The notes under the pieces: generated by a model
What the model was told of the DNA's origin: nothing
Database searches by the model: none
Seen by the model: only the letters and a program-made list of their open reading frames with translations
Translations under genes and position numbers: made by a program
Shown: in pieces, positions 8,349 to 16,849 of the stretch
Position numbering within the stretch: position 1 is the first letter of the stretch
How the letters are laid out: the number at the start of each line of letters is the position of its first letter
Assembly (NCBI RefSeq): GCF_030705415.1
Contig: NZ_JAUZED010000007.1
Span: 1-62,717, forward strand
Direction of reading: 5' to 3'
Source: Curtobacterium sp. A7_M15
GTDB taxonomy: Bacteria > Actinomycetota > Actinomycetes > Actinomycetales > Microbacteriaceae
DNA: 62,717 nt

Positions 8349-9525
8349 GGACGTTCCTGTTCCTGGTGGGGGACTGCGGGATGGGCGCGGACAGTTCCTC
8401 GAGCGACGCGGCCAGGCCCCGCTGCAGGGCGAACTGGCCGGCCCCGACGAGCCCCGCGTCGGCGCCGAGCGAGACCGGCTCGATGACGAGGTGCTGCGTC
8501 ATGAGGGGGTGGCAGCTCTCGTACAACTGGCTCCGCACGGCGGCGATGAACGGGTCGAGGGTGGAGAGGATGCCGCCGAGGTACACGGCGTCCGGGTTGA
8601 AGAAGTTGACGTTCGCGGCCAGGACCTCGCCGAGGTACCGGCCCGCGAGCCGCACGGCCCGGGTCGCCTCGGGGTGCGCGTCCGAGGCCAGGCGGACGAC
8701 GTCGGCGGTCGAGGTGACGTCGACCCCGGCCGAGGACAGGATCCGGACGAGGGCGGCACCGGAGGCCACGGTCTCGAGGCACCCGGTGTTGCCGCACGAG
8801 CACGGGGTGTCCCCGGCGGCGTCGATCCGCACGTGCGTGATGTCCCCGGCCGACCCGGTCGCACCGCGGTACAGCCGTCCGTCGATGACGATGCCGGCAC
8901 CGATCGCCGATCCCGCCTTGATCGTGACGGTCTGTCGCCGGGCAGGGTCCTGCACGGTCTGCTCGCCCGCCGCCATGCAGTTCGCGTCGTTGTCGACCAC
9001 CGCCGGCAACCCGAACCGCTCGGTCAGCCACGACGCCACCGGGAACCCGTTCCACCCCGGCATCCGGCTCGGCAGGTCGACCACGCCGGCCTCGACGTCG
9101 ACCGGCCCGGGCAGGCTCAGCCCGACGCCCCGCAGCCCGTCGCGACCGCGCTCGTCGGCGAGCCGCTCGAGCAGCGCGGCCAGCCGCTGGAGTCCTGCGG
9201 TCGGGCCGTCGGAGAGCGCGAACGGGACGTTCGCGACCGACTCGAGCGCGCCTCCCGGCAGGACGATGCCGATGCGCGCGTGACCTCCGCCGACGTCCGC
9301 GGCGACCGCGTACTCGTCGGTCCCGCCGATGCGGAGCACCTTGCGGGGGCGACCGCCGGTCGAGACGTCGGTGCCCTCCTCGGCGAGCAAGCCGTGGGAC
9401 AGGAGCTGCGCGACCACGTGGGACACGGTCGACGGGGCGGCGCCGAGCAGCGCGGCGATCTCCGTCCGGCTGGAGGCCTGCCCGGACGCGACGAGCTCCA
9501 GGACGCGGGCACTGAGGTCCGGCAC
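8341..9525 (-). CDS. ROK family transcriptional repressor
   Basis: 394 residues from GTG at 9525. This start is chosen over the upstream GTG at 9603 because GGAGA lies 5 bases before it. A winged helix-turn-helix (about residues 5-60, with RTEIAALLG and STVSHVV) is followed by a ROK sugar-kinase-like domain carrying the canonical zinc motif CSCGNTGCLE. Such proteins are usually repressors released by a sugar or sugar phosphate. It sits first in a leftward unit with the M81 peptidase and CutC and diverges from the ABC transporter genes, so it probably controls both. Confidence 0.9.
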   Translation of the reverse strand: MPDLSARVLELVASGQASSRTEIAALLGAAPSTVSHVVAQLLSHGLLAEEGTDVSTGGRPRKVLRIGGTDEYAVAADVGGGHARIGIVLPGGALESVANVPFALSDGPTAGLQRLAALLERLADERGRDGLRGVGLSLPGPVDVEAGVVDLPSRMPGWNGFPVASWLTERFGLPAVVDNDANCMAAGEQTVQDPARRQTVTIKAGSAIGAGIVIDGRLYRGATGSAGDITHVRIDAAGDTPCSCGNTGCLETVASGAALVRILSSAGVDVTSTADVVRLASDAHPEATRAVRLAGRYLGEVLAANVNFFNPDAVYLGGILSTLDPFIAAVRSQLYESCHPLMTQHLVIEPVSLGADAGLVGAGQFALQRGLAASLEELSAPIPQSPTRNRNVRV

Positions 9526-9671
9526 TACTTTCTCCAATCCGGCGGAAACGCGATCGACGAGTGACCGCAGAGCCGAGCCTAAGCGGCAGATCGACCGGTC
9601 CACCCTTTCGCCGGAACGGCAGAAACGAACTATTTACACGGAGATGTTTGTTTTTCCAACGCCTTTGGTCA

Positions 9672-9698
9672 TTGACTGTCCCCGTGCCGATCGGCACG
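9672..9698 (+). promoter_or_regulatory. -35-like hexamer and 16-bp palindrome upstream of the ABC operon
   Basis: TTGACT (9672-9677), one base from the -35 consensus, is followed by the perfect palindrome CGTGCCGATCGGCACG (9683-9698), placed where a -35/-10 spacer would lie. No good -10 is visible after it. It is the best operator candidate for the divergent ROK regulator; an RNA hairpin in the 5' leader is the alternative. Confidence 0.45.
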
Positions 9699-9741
9699 CG
9701 TGCTCCACTCCCCGACACCTCCCACGCACCAGGAGACACAC

Positions 9742-11538
9742 ATGACCAAGCCCCGTCGCTGGGCGCTCCTCACCGGAGCCGCGATCGCCGTGAGCGCGCT
9801 GCTCGCCGGCTGCTCCGGGGGCGGCAACGCTTCGTCCGGCAGCAACTCCGACGAGATCAACTACGCGCTGCCGGCCAACTTCACGCCGAACTGGATCCTG
9901 CCGATCGGCACCGCCGCGCACCTCAACACGAACAACGGTTCCATCGCGCAATCGCTGTACGAGCCGCTCGTCGCCTACGACGGCTCCACCGGCAAGATCG
10001 CGTGGAACAAGGCCGGTTCGGTCGCGACGGACGCGACGTTCGCGAGCGACTCGAAGAGCGTCACCGTCACCCTCGGTGATCGGCACTGGTCCGACGGCAA
10101 GCCGATCACGAGCCGTGACGTCGAGTTCTGGTTCAACCTGATCAAGGCGAACAAGGACGAGTGGGGCTCGTACTCGAAGGGCAAGGCGCCGGACAACTGG
10201 ACTTCGTTCAAAGCCGACGACGACACGCACTTCACGATCACCTTCGACAAGGCGTACAACCCGGACTGGATGCTCGCGAACCAGCTGAGCCACATCATCC
10301 CGCTCCCGCAGCACGCCTGGGACAAGACGAGCGCGAGCGGCTCGGTCGGGAACGCCGACGAGACGACCGACGGCGCGAAGCAGGTGTGGAAGTACCTCAA
10401 CACCGCCGCCGGCAAGATCTCGGACTACGCCAGCGACGACCTGTGGAAGACGATCTCCGGGCCGTACGGTGTGCAGTCGTTCACCACCGCCGGCAAGGTC
10501 ACGCTCACCGCCAACAAGAAGTACGACGGCGGCGAAAAGCCCTCCATCACGACCGTCAACCTGCTGCCCTTCACCTCCGCCGACGCCGAGGTGAACGCGG
10601 TCCGCTCCGGCGAGGTCGACTACGGCTACATCAACGCCACCGACATGGACCAGAAGTCGTCCTTCACGTCGAAGGGCTACGACGTGGAGCCCTGGACCGG
10701 GTGGGCGATCACGTACATGCCGTACAACTTCAACAACCCGACCATGGGCGCCGTCTTCAAGCAGCTGTACGCCCGCCAGGCCGTGCAGATGTCGATCGAT
10801 CAGACCTCGTTGTCGAAGGTCGTCTTCAACGGCACCGCCACATCGACCTACGGGCCGATCCCGCAGGCGCAGGAGTCCGACTACGTGTCGAGCACGCAGA
10901 AGGACAACCCGTACCCGTTCAGCACCGCGAAGGCCAAGGCGCTGCTGACGAGCCACGGCTGGGAGGAGCAGGGCGGCACGATGGTCTGCACCGACCCGGG
11001 CACGTCCGACAGCCAGTGCGGCGAGGGCGTCGAGAAGGGCACGAAGTTCACCATGAACGTCCTCTCGCAGTCCGGCTCGACCGTCACCGACAACATGATG
11101 AGCGCGATCCAGTCCTCGCTCGCGAAGACCGGCATCGGCTTCACCATCAAGACCGCGCCGGTGTCGAGCGTCCTCTCACAGACCCCGACCTGCACGAGCG
11201 ACGAGGCCAGCTGCGACTGGGACCTCTCCTTCTTCGGCACCGCGGGCAGCTGGTACTTCCCGGCCTACCCGACCGGCGAGTCGCTCTTCCAGACCGGTGG
11301 CTCGGCGAACTTCGGGTCGTACTCCAACGCCGACGTGGACAAGCTCATCGACGCGACGACCACGTCGCCCGACCCGACCGCCGTGCAGGACTACAGCGCG
11401 GCGCTCGCGAAGGACCTGCCCGTGATCTGGCTGCCGGAACCCGACTACCAGATCTCGGTCGTCAAGAAGGGCCTGACCGGGTTCGACCAGGACTCGCTCG
11501 CCAACTTCCACCCCGCGCAGTGGAAGTGGTCGAAGTAA
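9742..11538 (+). CDS. peptide-type ABC transporter substrate-binding lipoprotein
   Basis: 598 residues starting at ATG 9742 behind AGGAGA. The signal peptide ends in lipobox LLAGC, then a Gly/Ser-rich linker and the SBP_bac_5 (family 5, DppA/OppA) fold. It should capture an oligopeptide or glyco-conjugate outside the cell and feed the two permeases downstream. A strong hairpin separates it from them, a usual way of making more binding protein than permease. Confidence 0.92.
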   Translation: MTKPRRWALLTGAAIAVSALLAGCSGGGNASSGSNSDEINYALPANFTPNWILPIGTAAHLNTNNGSIAQSLYEPLVAYDGSTGKIAWNKAGSVATDATFASDSKSVTVTLGDRHWSDGKPITSRDVEFWFNLIKANKDEWGSYSKGKAPDNWTSFKADDDTHFTITFDKAYNPDWMLANQLSHIIPLPQHAWDKTSASGSVGNADETTDGAKQVWKYLNTAAGKISDYASDDLWKTISGPYGVQSFTTAGKVTLTANKKYDGGEKPSITTVNLLPFTSADAEVNAVRSGEVDYGYINATDMDQKSSFTSKGYDVEPWTGWAITYMPYNFNNPTMGAVFKQLYARQAVQMSIDQTSLSKVVFNGTATSTYGPIPQAQESDYVSSTQKDNPYPFSTAKAKALLTSHGWEEQGGTMVCTDPGTSDSQCGEGVEKGTKFTMNVLSQSGSTVTDNMMSAIQSSLAKTGIGFTIKTAPVSSVLSQTPTCTSDEASCDWDLSFFGTAGSWYFPAYPTGESLFQTGGSANFGSYSNADVDKLIDATTTSPDPTAVQDYSAALAKDLPVIWLPEPDYQISVVKKGLTGFDQDSLANFHPAQWKWSK

Positions 11539-11554
11539 GACCGTGACCACCCCG

Positions 11555-11591
11555 GGAGGCGCGGTGCGGGTCCGACCCGCACCGCGCCTCC
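11555..11591. terminator. hairpin between binding-protein and permease genes
   Basis: A perfect 16-bp stem (GGAGGCGCGGTGCGGG and its complement) with a 5-base loop TCCGA lies 17 bases after the binding-protein stop. No U-tract follows, so partial termination or protection of the upstream mRNA is more likely than full termination. Its arm carries the core shared with other hairpins in this window. Confidence 0.7.
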
Positions 11592-11630
11592 AGGAATCCC
11601 CACCGCACCGATCCCGACGACGGAAGCCGC

Positions 11631-12590
11631 ATGATCTCAGCTCTCTACCTCACCAGGCGCGTCCTGCAGGCGCTCGCGGTGATCCTCATCGTCACGATCG
11701 TCGTGTTCTGCTTGCTGCACGCCCTGCCGGGCGGACCCGCCCGCGGCGTCCTCGGCGTCTCCGCGACACCCGCGCAGATCGCCGCGTTCAACTCGGCGCA
11801 GGGGCTCGACCAGCCGCTGCCCGTCCAGTACCTCCGGTTCCTCGGCCGTCTGCTGGCCGGCGACCTCGGGACGTCGTACACGCTCAACGAGCCGGTCGCC
11901 CAGCTCATCGCGGAGCGGCTGCCGAAGACGCTCGTCCTCACCGGGATGTCCGCGGTGCTCGGCATCGTGCTCGCGATCCCGGTCGGCATGTGGCAGGCAG
12001 TCCGCCGCAACGGTGCGGTCGACTACGCGGCCACCGCCCTGGCGTTCGTGTTCTACTCGACGCCCGCGTTCTTCCTCGGGCTCGTCCTGATCATCGTGTT
12101 CAGCCAGCAGCTGCCGTGGCTGCCGTCCCAGGCGCCGAGCGGCAACACCCTCGCCGAGGTCTTCCAGGACCCGGCCGGGCTCGTGCTCCCCGTCGTCACC
12201 GGGGCCCTCGCCATGATCGCCGTCTTCAGCCGGTACATGCGGGCCTCGACCCTCGAGAACCTGCAGGAGGACTACGTCCGCACCGCCCGCGCCGGCGGTG
12301 CCTCGACCGCCGCGATCCTGCGTCGGCACGTCTTCCGGAACTCGCTCACCCCGGTGGTCGCGATGCTCGGGTACTACCTGCCGGTGCTGTTCGGCGGGGC
12401 GCTCGTCACCGAGCAGCTGTTCAACTACCCCGGCATGGGGCTGCTGTTCTGGAACGCCGCGCAGACCTCAGACTACCCGACGCTGCTCGGCTGTGTCCTG
12501 GTCATCTCCGTCGCGACGGTCGTGGGCACGTTGCTCGCGGACGTCGCGCAGTCCCTCATCGACCCCCGAGTGAAGGCAGGCCGCGCATGA
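11631..12590 (+). CDS. ABC transporter permease, DppB-type
   Basis: 319 residues, six predicted membrane segments. The cytoplasmic coupling loop EDYVRTARAGG near residue 213 is the EAA motif of DppB/OppB permeases. First of two permease genes; its stop overlaps the next start by ATGA (12587-12590). Confidence 0.92.
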   Translation: MISALYLTRRVLQALAVILIVTIVVFCLLHALPGGPARGVLGVSATPAQIAAFNSAQGLDQPLPVQYLRFLGRLLAGDLGTSYTLNEPVAQLIAERLPKTLVLTGMSAVLGIVLAIPVGMWQAVRRNGAVDYAATALAFVFYSTPAFFLGLVLIIVFSQQLPWLPSQAPSGNTLAEVFQDPAGLVLPVVTGALAMIAVFSRYMRASTLENLQEDYVRTARAGGASTAAILRRHVFRNSLTPVVAMLGYYLPVLFGGALVTEQLFNYPGMGLLFWNAAQTSDYPTLLGCVLVISVATVVGTLLADVAQSLIDPRVKAGRA

Positions 12591-13477
12591 GCGCACAGCT
12601 GGCACCCGAAGCGCCCGGCGCGCCCGTCGTCGTCGCCGCCACCGGCTGGCGGCTCGCGGTCCGTCGTTTCCGCCACAACACCCTCGCGGTGATCGGCCTC
12701 GTCGTCATCGTCGTCATCGTGCTGTTCTGCTTCGTCGGTCCCTTCCTGTACCCGACCGACCAGACGCACACCCAGCTCTCCCAGGCGAACCTCGCCCCGG
12801 GTGCCGCACACCTGCTCGGCACCGACGCCGTCGGGCACGACGTGCTCGGCCGCCTGATGTTCGGCGGCAAGGTGTCGCTCATGGTCGGCATCGCAGCGGG
12901 GATCCTCGCCACCGTCGTCGGCACCCTCTGGGGTTCGATCGCCGGGTACGTGGGCGGCTGGGTCGACGCGGTGATGATGCGCGTCGTCGACGCCGGCATC
13001 GCGATCCCGGCGCTCTTCATCCTGCTCGTCATCTCGGCGATCACGACGCCGGGAGTGTGGGGACTCATCGTCATCCTCGGCTTCGTGTCCTGGCTCGTGC
13101 CCTCCCGACTCATCCGTGCCGAGACGCTCACCCTGAAGAACCGCGACTACGTGCTCACGCTCCGGGCGATCGGCGGCTCGCACGCCCGCGCCATCGGACG
13201 CCACCTGCTGCCGAACTCGGTGTCGACGATCGTCGTCGCCGCCACCTTCCAGGTCGCCGACGCGATCCTGCTCGTCGCCTACGTCTCCTACCTCGGGCTG
13301 GGCGTGCAGGCGCCCGCGACGGACTGGGGTGGCATGCTCTCGGCAGGACTCACCGCCGCGTACTCGGGGCGGTGGTGGCTCATCCTGCCACCGGGTCTCG
13401 CCGTGATCCTCGTCGTCTGCGCGTTCAACGCCGTGGGCGACGGGCTCCGGGACGCCTTCGACGTGAGGGGCCGCTGA
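12587..13477 (+). CDS. ABC transporter permease, DppC-type
   Basis: 296 residues from ATG at 12587. It has the N-terminal OppC-type segment, the LGTDAVGHDVLGRLMFG stretch after the first membrane helix and the EAA loop YVLTLRAIGGSH. It pairs with the preceding DppB-type permease. Its last base is the first base of the ATPase start codon (TGATG). Confidence 0.92.
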   Translation: MSAQLAPEAPGAPVVVAATGWRLAVRRFRHNTLAVIGLVVIVVIVLFCFVGPFLYPTDQTHTQLSQANLAPGAAHLLGTDAVGHDVLGRLMFGGKVSLMVGIAAGILATVVGTLWGSIAGYVGGWVDAVMMRVVDAGIAIPALFILLVISAITTPGVWGLIVILGFVSWLVPSRLIRAETLTLKNRDYVLTLRAIGGSHARAIGRHLLPNSVSTIVVAATFQVADAILLVAYVSYLGLGVQAPATDWGGMLSAGLTAAYSGRWWLILPPGLAVILVVCAFNAVGDGLRDAFDVRGR

Positions 13478-15177
13478 TGTCCATCCTGACCACCACCGAC
13501 CTCGGGGTGACCTTCCGCACGGAGTCCGGCACGGTCAACGCCGTCCGCGGGGTGTCCCTGCACGTCGAGCCCGGCGAGACGCTCGCGCTCGTCGGGGAGT
13601 CCGGTTCCGGCAAGTCCACCGTCGCCCTCGCCGCGATGGGGCTGCTCTCGGGCAACGCCACCGCCACCGGGAGCGCGGTCGTCGACGGGCACGAGATCGT
13701 CGGCGCCGCCGAGCCCGCCCTGCGTTCGCTCCGTGGCAGCACAGTCTCGATGGTCTTCCAGGAGCCCGCGACCGCCCTCGACCCGCTCACCCGGATCGGG
13801 GCGCAGATCGCCGAGGTCGTCCGGAACCACGGCGACGTCCCGGCGAAGGACGCCGCAGCCCGCGCCGTCGAGCTCCTCGACCGCGTCGGCATCCCCTCGC
13901 CGGCGCAGCGCGCGAGGGCGTTCCCCTTCCAGCTGTCCGGTGGCCAGCGCCAGCGCGTGGTGATCGCGATGGCGATCGCGAACTCGCCGAAGCTCCTGAT
14001 CGCCGACGAGCCGACGACGGCGCTCGACGTGACGGTGCAGGCGGAGATCCTCGAGCTCCTGCGTCGGCTGGCGGCGGAGACCGGCACCGGAGTCCTGCTC
14101 GTCACCCACAACATGGGTGTCGTCGCGGACTTCGCGGACCGGGTCGCGGTCATGCTGCAGGGGTCGATCGTCGAGACGGGTTCCGTCGAGGACGTGCTGC
14201 TCCGACCAGAGCACGACTACACGAAGCGGTTGCTCGCGGCGGTCCCGCGGCTGGCCGTGGCCGGCGGGCCCAGCAGGGCCGTCACCCCCGGTGCGTCCGG
14301 CGCGTCCGCGGCGTCGGTCGCGGACGTGTCGGACGGGAGGCGCGGCCCGGCCCCGGTGGTCGACCTGCGCGACGTCTCGGTGACCTTCGGGCGCGGAGCG
14401 CGTGCCGTGCACGCGCTGCAGGGCGTCGACATCGCCGTGCACGCCGGCGAGACGGTCGGCCTGGTGGGGGAGTCCGGCTCCGGCAAGTCCACCGCGGCCC
14501 GGGTCGCGCTCGGCCTCGTCGCGCCGACGTCCGGCAGCGTCCACCTGTTCGGCTCGGACCTCCGCTCGGTCCGCGGTCGCGACCGGCGATCGCTCCGATC
14601 GGGCATCGGCGTCGTGCTGCAGGACCCGGTGGCGTCGCTCGACGCCCGGATGTCCGTCGCCGAGTGCATCGCCGAACCGCTCGCCGTGCACCGTCGCGGC
14701 ATGTCCTCCGCCGATCGGCGCACGCGCGTCGACGAGGTGCTCGACGCCGTCCGGCTGCCCCGCACCCTGGCGTCCCGCGCCCCACGGGAACTCTCGGGAG
14801 GGCAACGGCAGCGTGTGTCCCTCGCCCGCGCGCTCGTGCTCTCCCCGCGGTTGCTCGTCGCCGACGAACCGACCAGTGCGCTCGACGTCAGCGTGCAGGA
14901 GACGGTGCTCGAGGTGCTCCGCGAACTGCAGGACGACCTCGGGTTCGCGTGTCTGTTCGTCTCGCACGACCTCGCCGTGGTGCAGCAGTTCGCCGAGCGG
15001 GTCGTCGTGATGCGTCAGGGCGTCGTCGAGGAGCAGGGCGCGACGGGGGCGACCCTCGTGCACCCGACCACCGACTACACCCGACGGCTGCTCGCCGCCG
15101 TGCCCGTCCCGGACCCGGTCGTGCAGCGGCAACGCCGGGCCGAGCGCCTCGCCACCCTCGGGGCGGTGACCGCGTGA
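13477..15177 (+). CDS. double ABC ATPase (DppD-DppF fusion)
   Basis: 566 residues holding two full ATPase domains. Walker A GESGSGKST occurs near residues 39 and 330, signatures LSGGQRQRVVIAMA and LSGGQRQRVSLARA, and Walker B DEPTTALD and DEPTSALD. An Ala/Gly/Ser-rich linker joins them near residue 270. Fused D/F ATPases are common in actinobacterial peptide importers. It drives the upstream permeases and overlaps the next gene by GTGA. Confidence 0.93.
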   Translation: MSILTTTDLGVTFRTESGTVNAVRGVSLHVEPGETLALVGESGSGKSTVALAAMGLLSGNATATGSAVVDGHEIVGAAEPALRSLRGSTVSMVFQEPATALDPLTRIGAQIAEVVRNHGDVPAKDAAARAVELLDRVGIPSPAQRARAFPFQLSGGQRQRVVIAMAIANSPKLLIADEPTTALDVTVQAEILELLRRLAAETGTGVLLVTHNMGVVADFADRVAVMLQGSIVETGSVEDVLLRPEHDYTKRLLAAVPRLAVAGGPSRAVTPGASGASAASVADVSDGRRGPAPVVDLRDVSVTFGRGARAVHALQGVDIAVHAGETVGLVGESGSGKSTAARVALGLVAPTSGSVHLFGSDLRSVRGRDRRSLRSGIGVVLQDPVASLDARMSVAECIAEPLAVHRRGMSSADRRTRVDEVLDAVRLPRTLASRAPRELSGGQRQRVSLARALVLSPRLLVADEPTSALDVSVQETVLEVLRELQDDLGFACLFVSHDLAVVQQFAERVVVMRQGVVEEQGATGATLVHPTTDYTRRLLAAVPVPDPVVQRQRRAERLATLGAVTA

Positions 15178-16100
15178 GCGAGGTCGTCGCCGGCGTCGAC
15201 GTCGGCGGCACGAACACGAAGGTGGTCCTCGCGACCCCGGCGCTCGAGGTGATCGACCGCATCGACCTGCCGACACCCGCGCACGCGGGTGGCGCCGCGA
15301 TCGTGACGGCTGCCCTCGGCGCCGTGACGGACCTGCTCGACCGGCACCGCGCCTCCGTGACCGGAGTGGGGGTGGGCGCCGCCGGTGTCGTCGACGCGAG
15401 CACCGGAACGGTGCTGGTGACCGGCAACTCGTTCACCGGCTGGGCTGGTTACGGCGTGACGGACGCGGTCACGTCGGCCCTCGGCGTCCCCGCGACGCTC
15501 GACAACGACGTGAACGCGTTCCTGCTCGGCGAAATCGCCGCCGGTGCCGTGGCGGGGGAGTCGGACGTGCTCGGCATGACGCTCGGGACCGGGGTCGGCG
15601 GGGCGCTCGTGCTCGGCGGTTCGCTGTTCGCCGGACCCCGGGGTGCGGCGGGGGAGATCGGTCACGTGCCGGGCTTCGGCGACGCGCTGTGCACGTGCGG
15701 GCAGGTGGGTCACCTCGAGACCATCGCCGGAGCCCGGGGCATCGCCGACCGCTACGCCGAGCGCTCCGGACGCCGCGTCACCGCGCGCGAGGTCGCCGAC
15801 GCCGCGCGCGCCGGGGACCCCGACGCCGCCGCGGTGTTCGAGACCGCCGGGTGGGGTCTCGCCCGTGCGGCACTGCTGACGGCGGGGATCCTCGACGTGA
15901 CGACCATCGTCATCGGTGGTGGGATCGCGCGGTCGTGGGACCTGCTCGAGCCGGCGATCACCGCCGCCATCGCGCTCGAGCCCCCGGTCAGCGGGGCGCC
16001 GATCCGGCTGGCCCTGTCGACGCTGGGGTCCGACGCCGTGGCGCTCGGTGCCGCTGCGCAGGTACGGGACCTCGTGCTCGGGAGCGCCCCCGCCCGCTGA
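15174..16100 (+). CDS. ROK family sugar kinase-like protein
   Basis: 308 residues without an N-terminal helix-turn-helix, so an enzyme rather than a regulator. The phosphate loop DVGGTNTK is at residues 9-16, then DNDVN, GTGVGG and EIGHVPG. The zinc motif reads CTCGQVGHLE: the third Cys of the usual CxCGxxGCxE is His. It overlaps the ATPase gene by GTGA, so it is co-translated with the importer; phosphorylation of an imported sugar or amino sugar is inferred. Last gene of the operon. Confidence 0.88.
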   Translation: MSEVVAGVDVGGTNTKVVLATPALEVIDRIDLPTPAHAGGAAIVTAALGAVTDLLDRHRASVTGVGVGAAGVVDASTGTVLVTGNSFTGWAGYGVTDAVTSALGVPATLDNDVNAFLLGEIAAGAVAGESDVLGMTLGTGVGGALVLGGSLFAGPRGAAGEIGHVPGFGDALCTCGQVGHLETIAGARGIADRYAERSGRRVTAREVADAARAGDPDAAAVFETAGWGLARAALLTAGILDVTTIVIGGGIARSWDLLEPAITAAIALEPPVSGAPIRLALSTLGSDAVALGAAAQVRDLVLGSAPAR

Positions 16101-16123
16101 CGAGACCGCGGGTCGATCGACGA

Positions 16124-16167
16124 GGAGCCGGCCTGGGCCACCTGATCGTGTGGTCCAGACCGGCTCC
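16124..16167. terminator. bidirectional hairpin terminator
   Basis: GGAGCCGG (16124-16131) pairs with CCGGCTCC (16160-16167), continued by CTGG/CCAG and CCAC/GTGG around an 8-base loop with two single mismatches. It lies between the convergent ROK kinase and DUF4383 genes and can serve both. Confidence 0.75.
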
Positions 16168-16206
16168 GGTCATCGATGCGCTCGGCGGGGAGCCGTCGAG
16201 CGGTGG

Positions 16207-16665
16207 TCAGGCCCGACGGGTCCCGACGCGCGGCAGGAGCAGGCCGAGCACGATCATCGCGACGGCGAGGATCAGGTGCAGCACGTTGTCGGCGCTGTTG
16301 AGCGGCACGAAGTTCGCCGGGTCGGCCATACCCGCGGTGAAGAGGCCGTAGACGAACAGGATCGCGTAGACGATGCCGCCGACGACCAGGTAGAGCCGGG
16401 CACCGCGAGCGCTGCGGGCCGCGAGCAGCCCGACGACGCCGAACAGCAGGTGGACGATGTTGTGGAGCACGGAGACCTGGAACGTCCCGAGCAGGAGTGC
16501 CATCGAACCGTGTCCGGCCACCGACATCGAGCCCATGTCCATGGTCAGACCGGGGATGAACCCGGCGATGCCGACGATGAGGAAGACGACCCCGAAGACG
16601 AAGGCGCCCTTCTGGGTCCAGGTGGAGCCGTACCCGATGCGGTTCGTTGCTGCGTTGCTGGTCAT
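16207..16665 (-). CDS. DUF4383 domain-containing membrane protein
   Basis: 152 residues with four hydrophobic segments, matching the DUF4383 family of small actinobacterial membrane proteins of unknown function. Start at ATG 16665 is supported by GAGG 8 bases upstream. The N-terminal 18 residues are polar and probably cytoplasmic. It stands alone, convergent with the ABC operon. Confidence 0.85.
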   Translation of the reverse strand: MTSNAATNRIGYGSTWTQKGAFVFGVVFLIVGIAGFIPGLTMDMGSMSVAGHGSMALLLGTFQVSVLHNIVHLLFGVVGLLAARSARGARLYLVVGGIVYAILFVYGLFTAGMADPANFVPLNSADNVLHLILAVAMIVLGLLLPRVGTRRA

Positions 16666-16849
16666 GATGCGACCTCTCTCTCAGGACGATCGGTGCTGCG
16701 TCGCACCGGCGGGGCGCTCATGACGCCCACAGAGCTTTCGGAGCGGTCGCCCGGGTGGTTTGCAGGCGGTCGCTCGAGACGCTGTCGCTGCGGCCACGGG
16801 TACAGCGCCCTGGACCACCGCGGAGGGGGCGAGGGGCATCGTGGAGCGC

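Noticed and set aside
9526-9603. Longer N-terminus for the ROK repressor from GTG 9603
   Set aside because: GGAGA is ideally placed for the GTG at 9525, and the extra 26 codons include a rare TTA codon and no homology.
13477-15177. Two adjacent ATPase genes rather than one
   Set aside because: The frame is continuous through an Ala/Gly/Ser linker with no stop, RBS or start between the domains.
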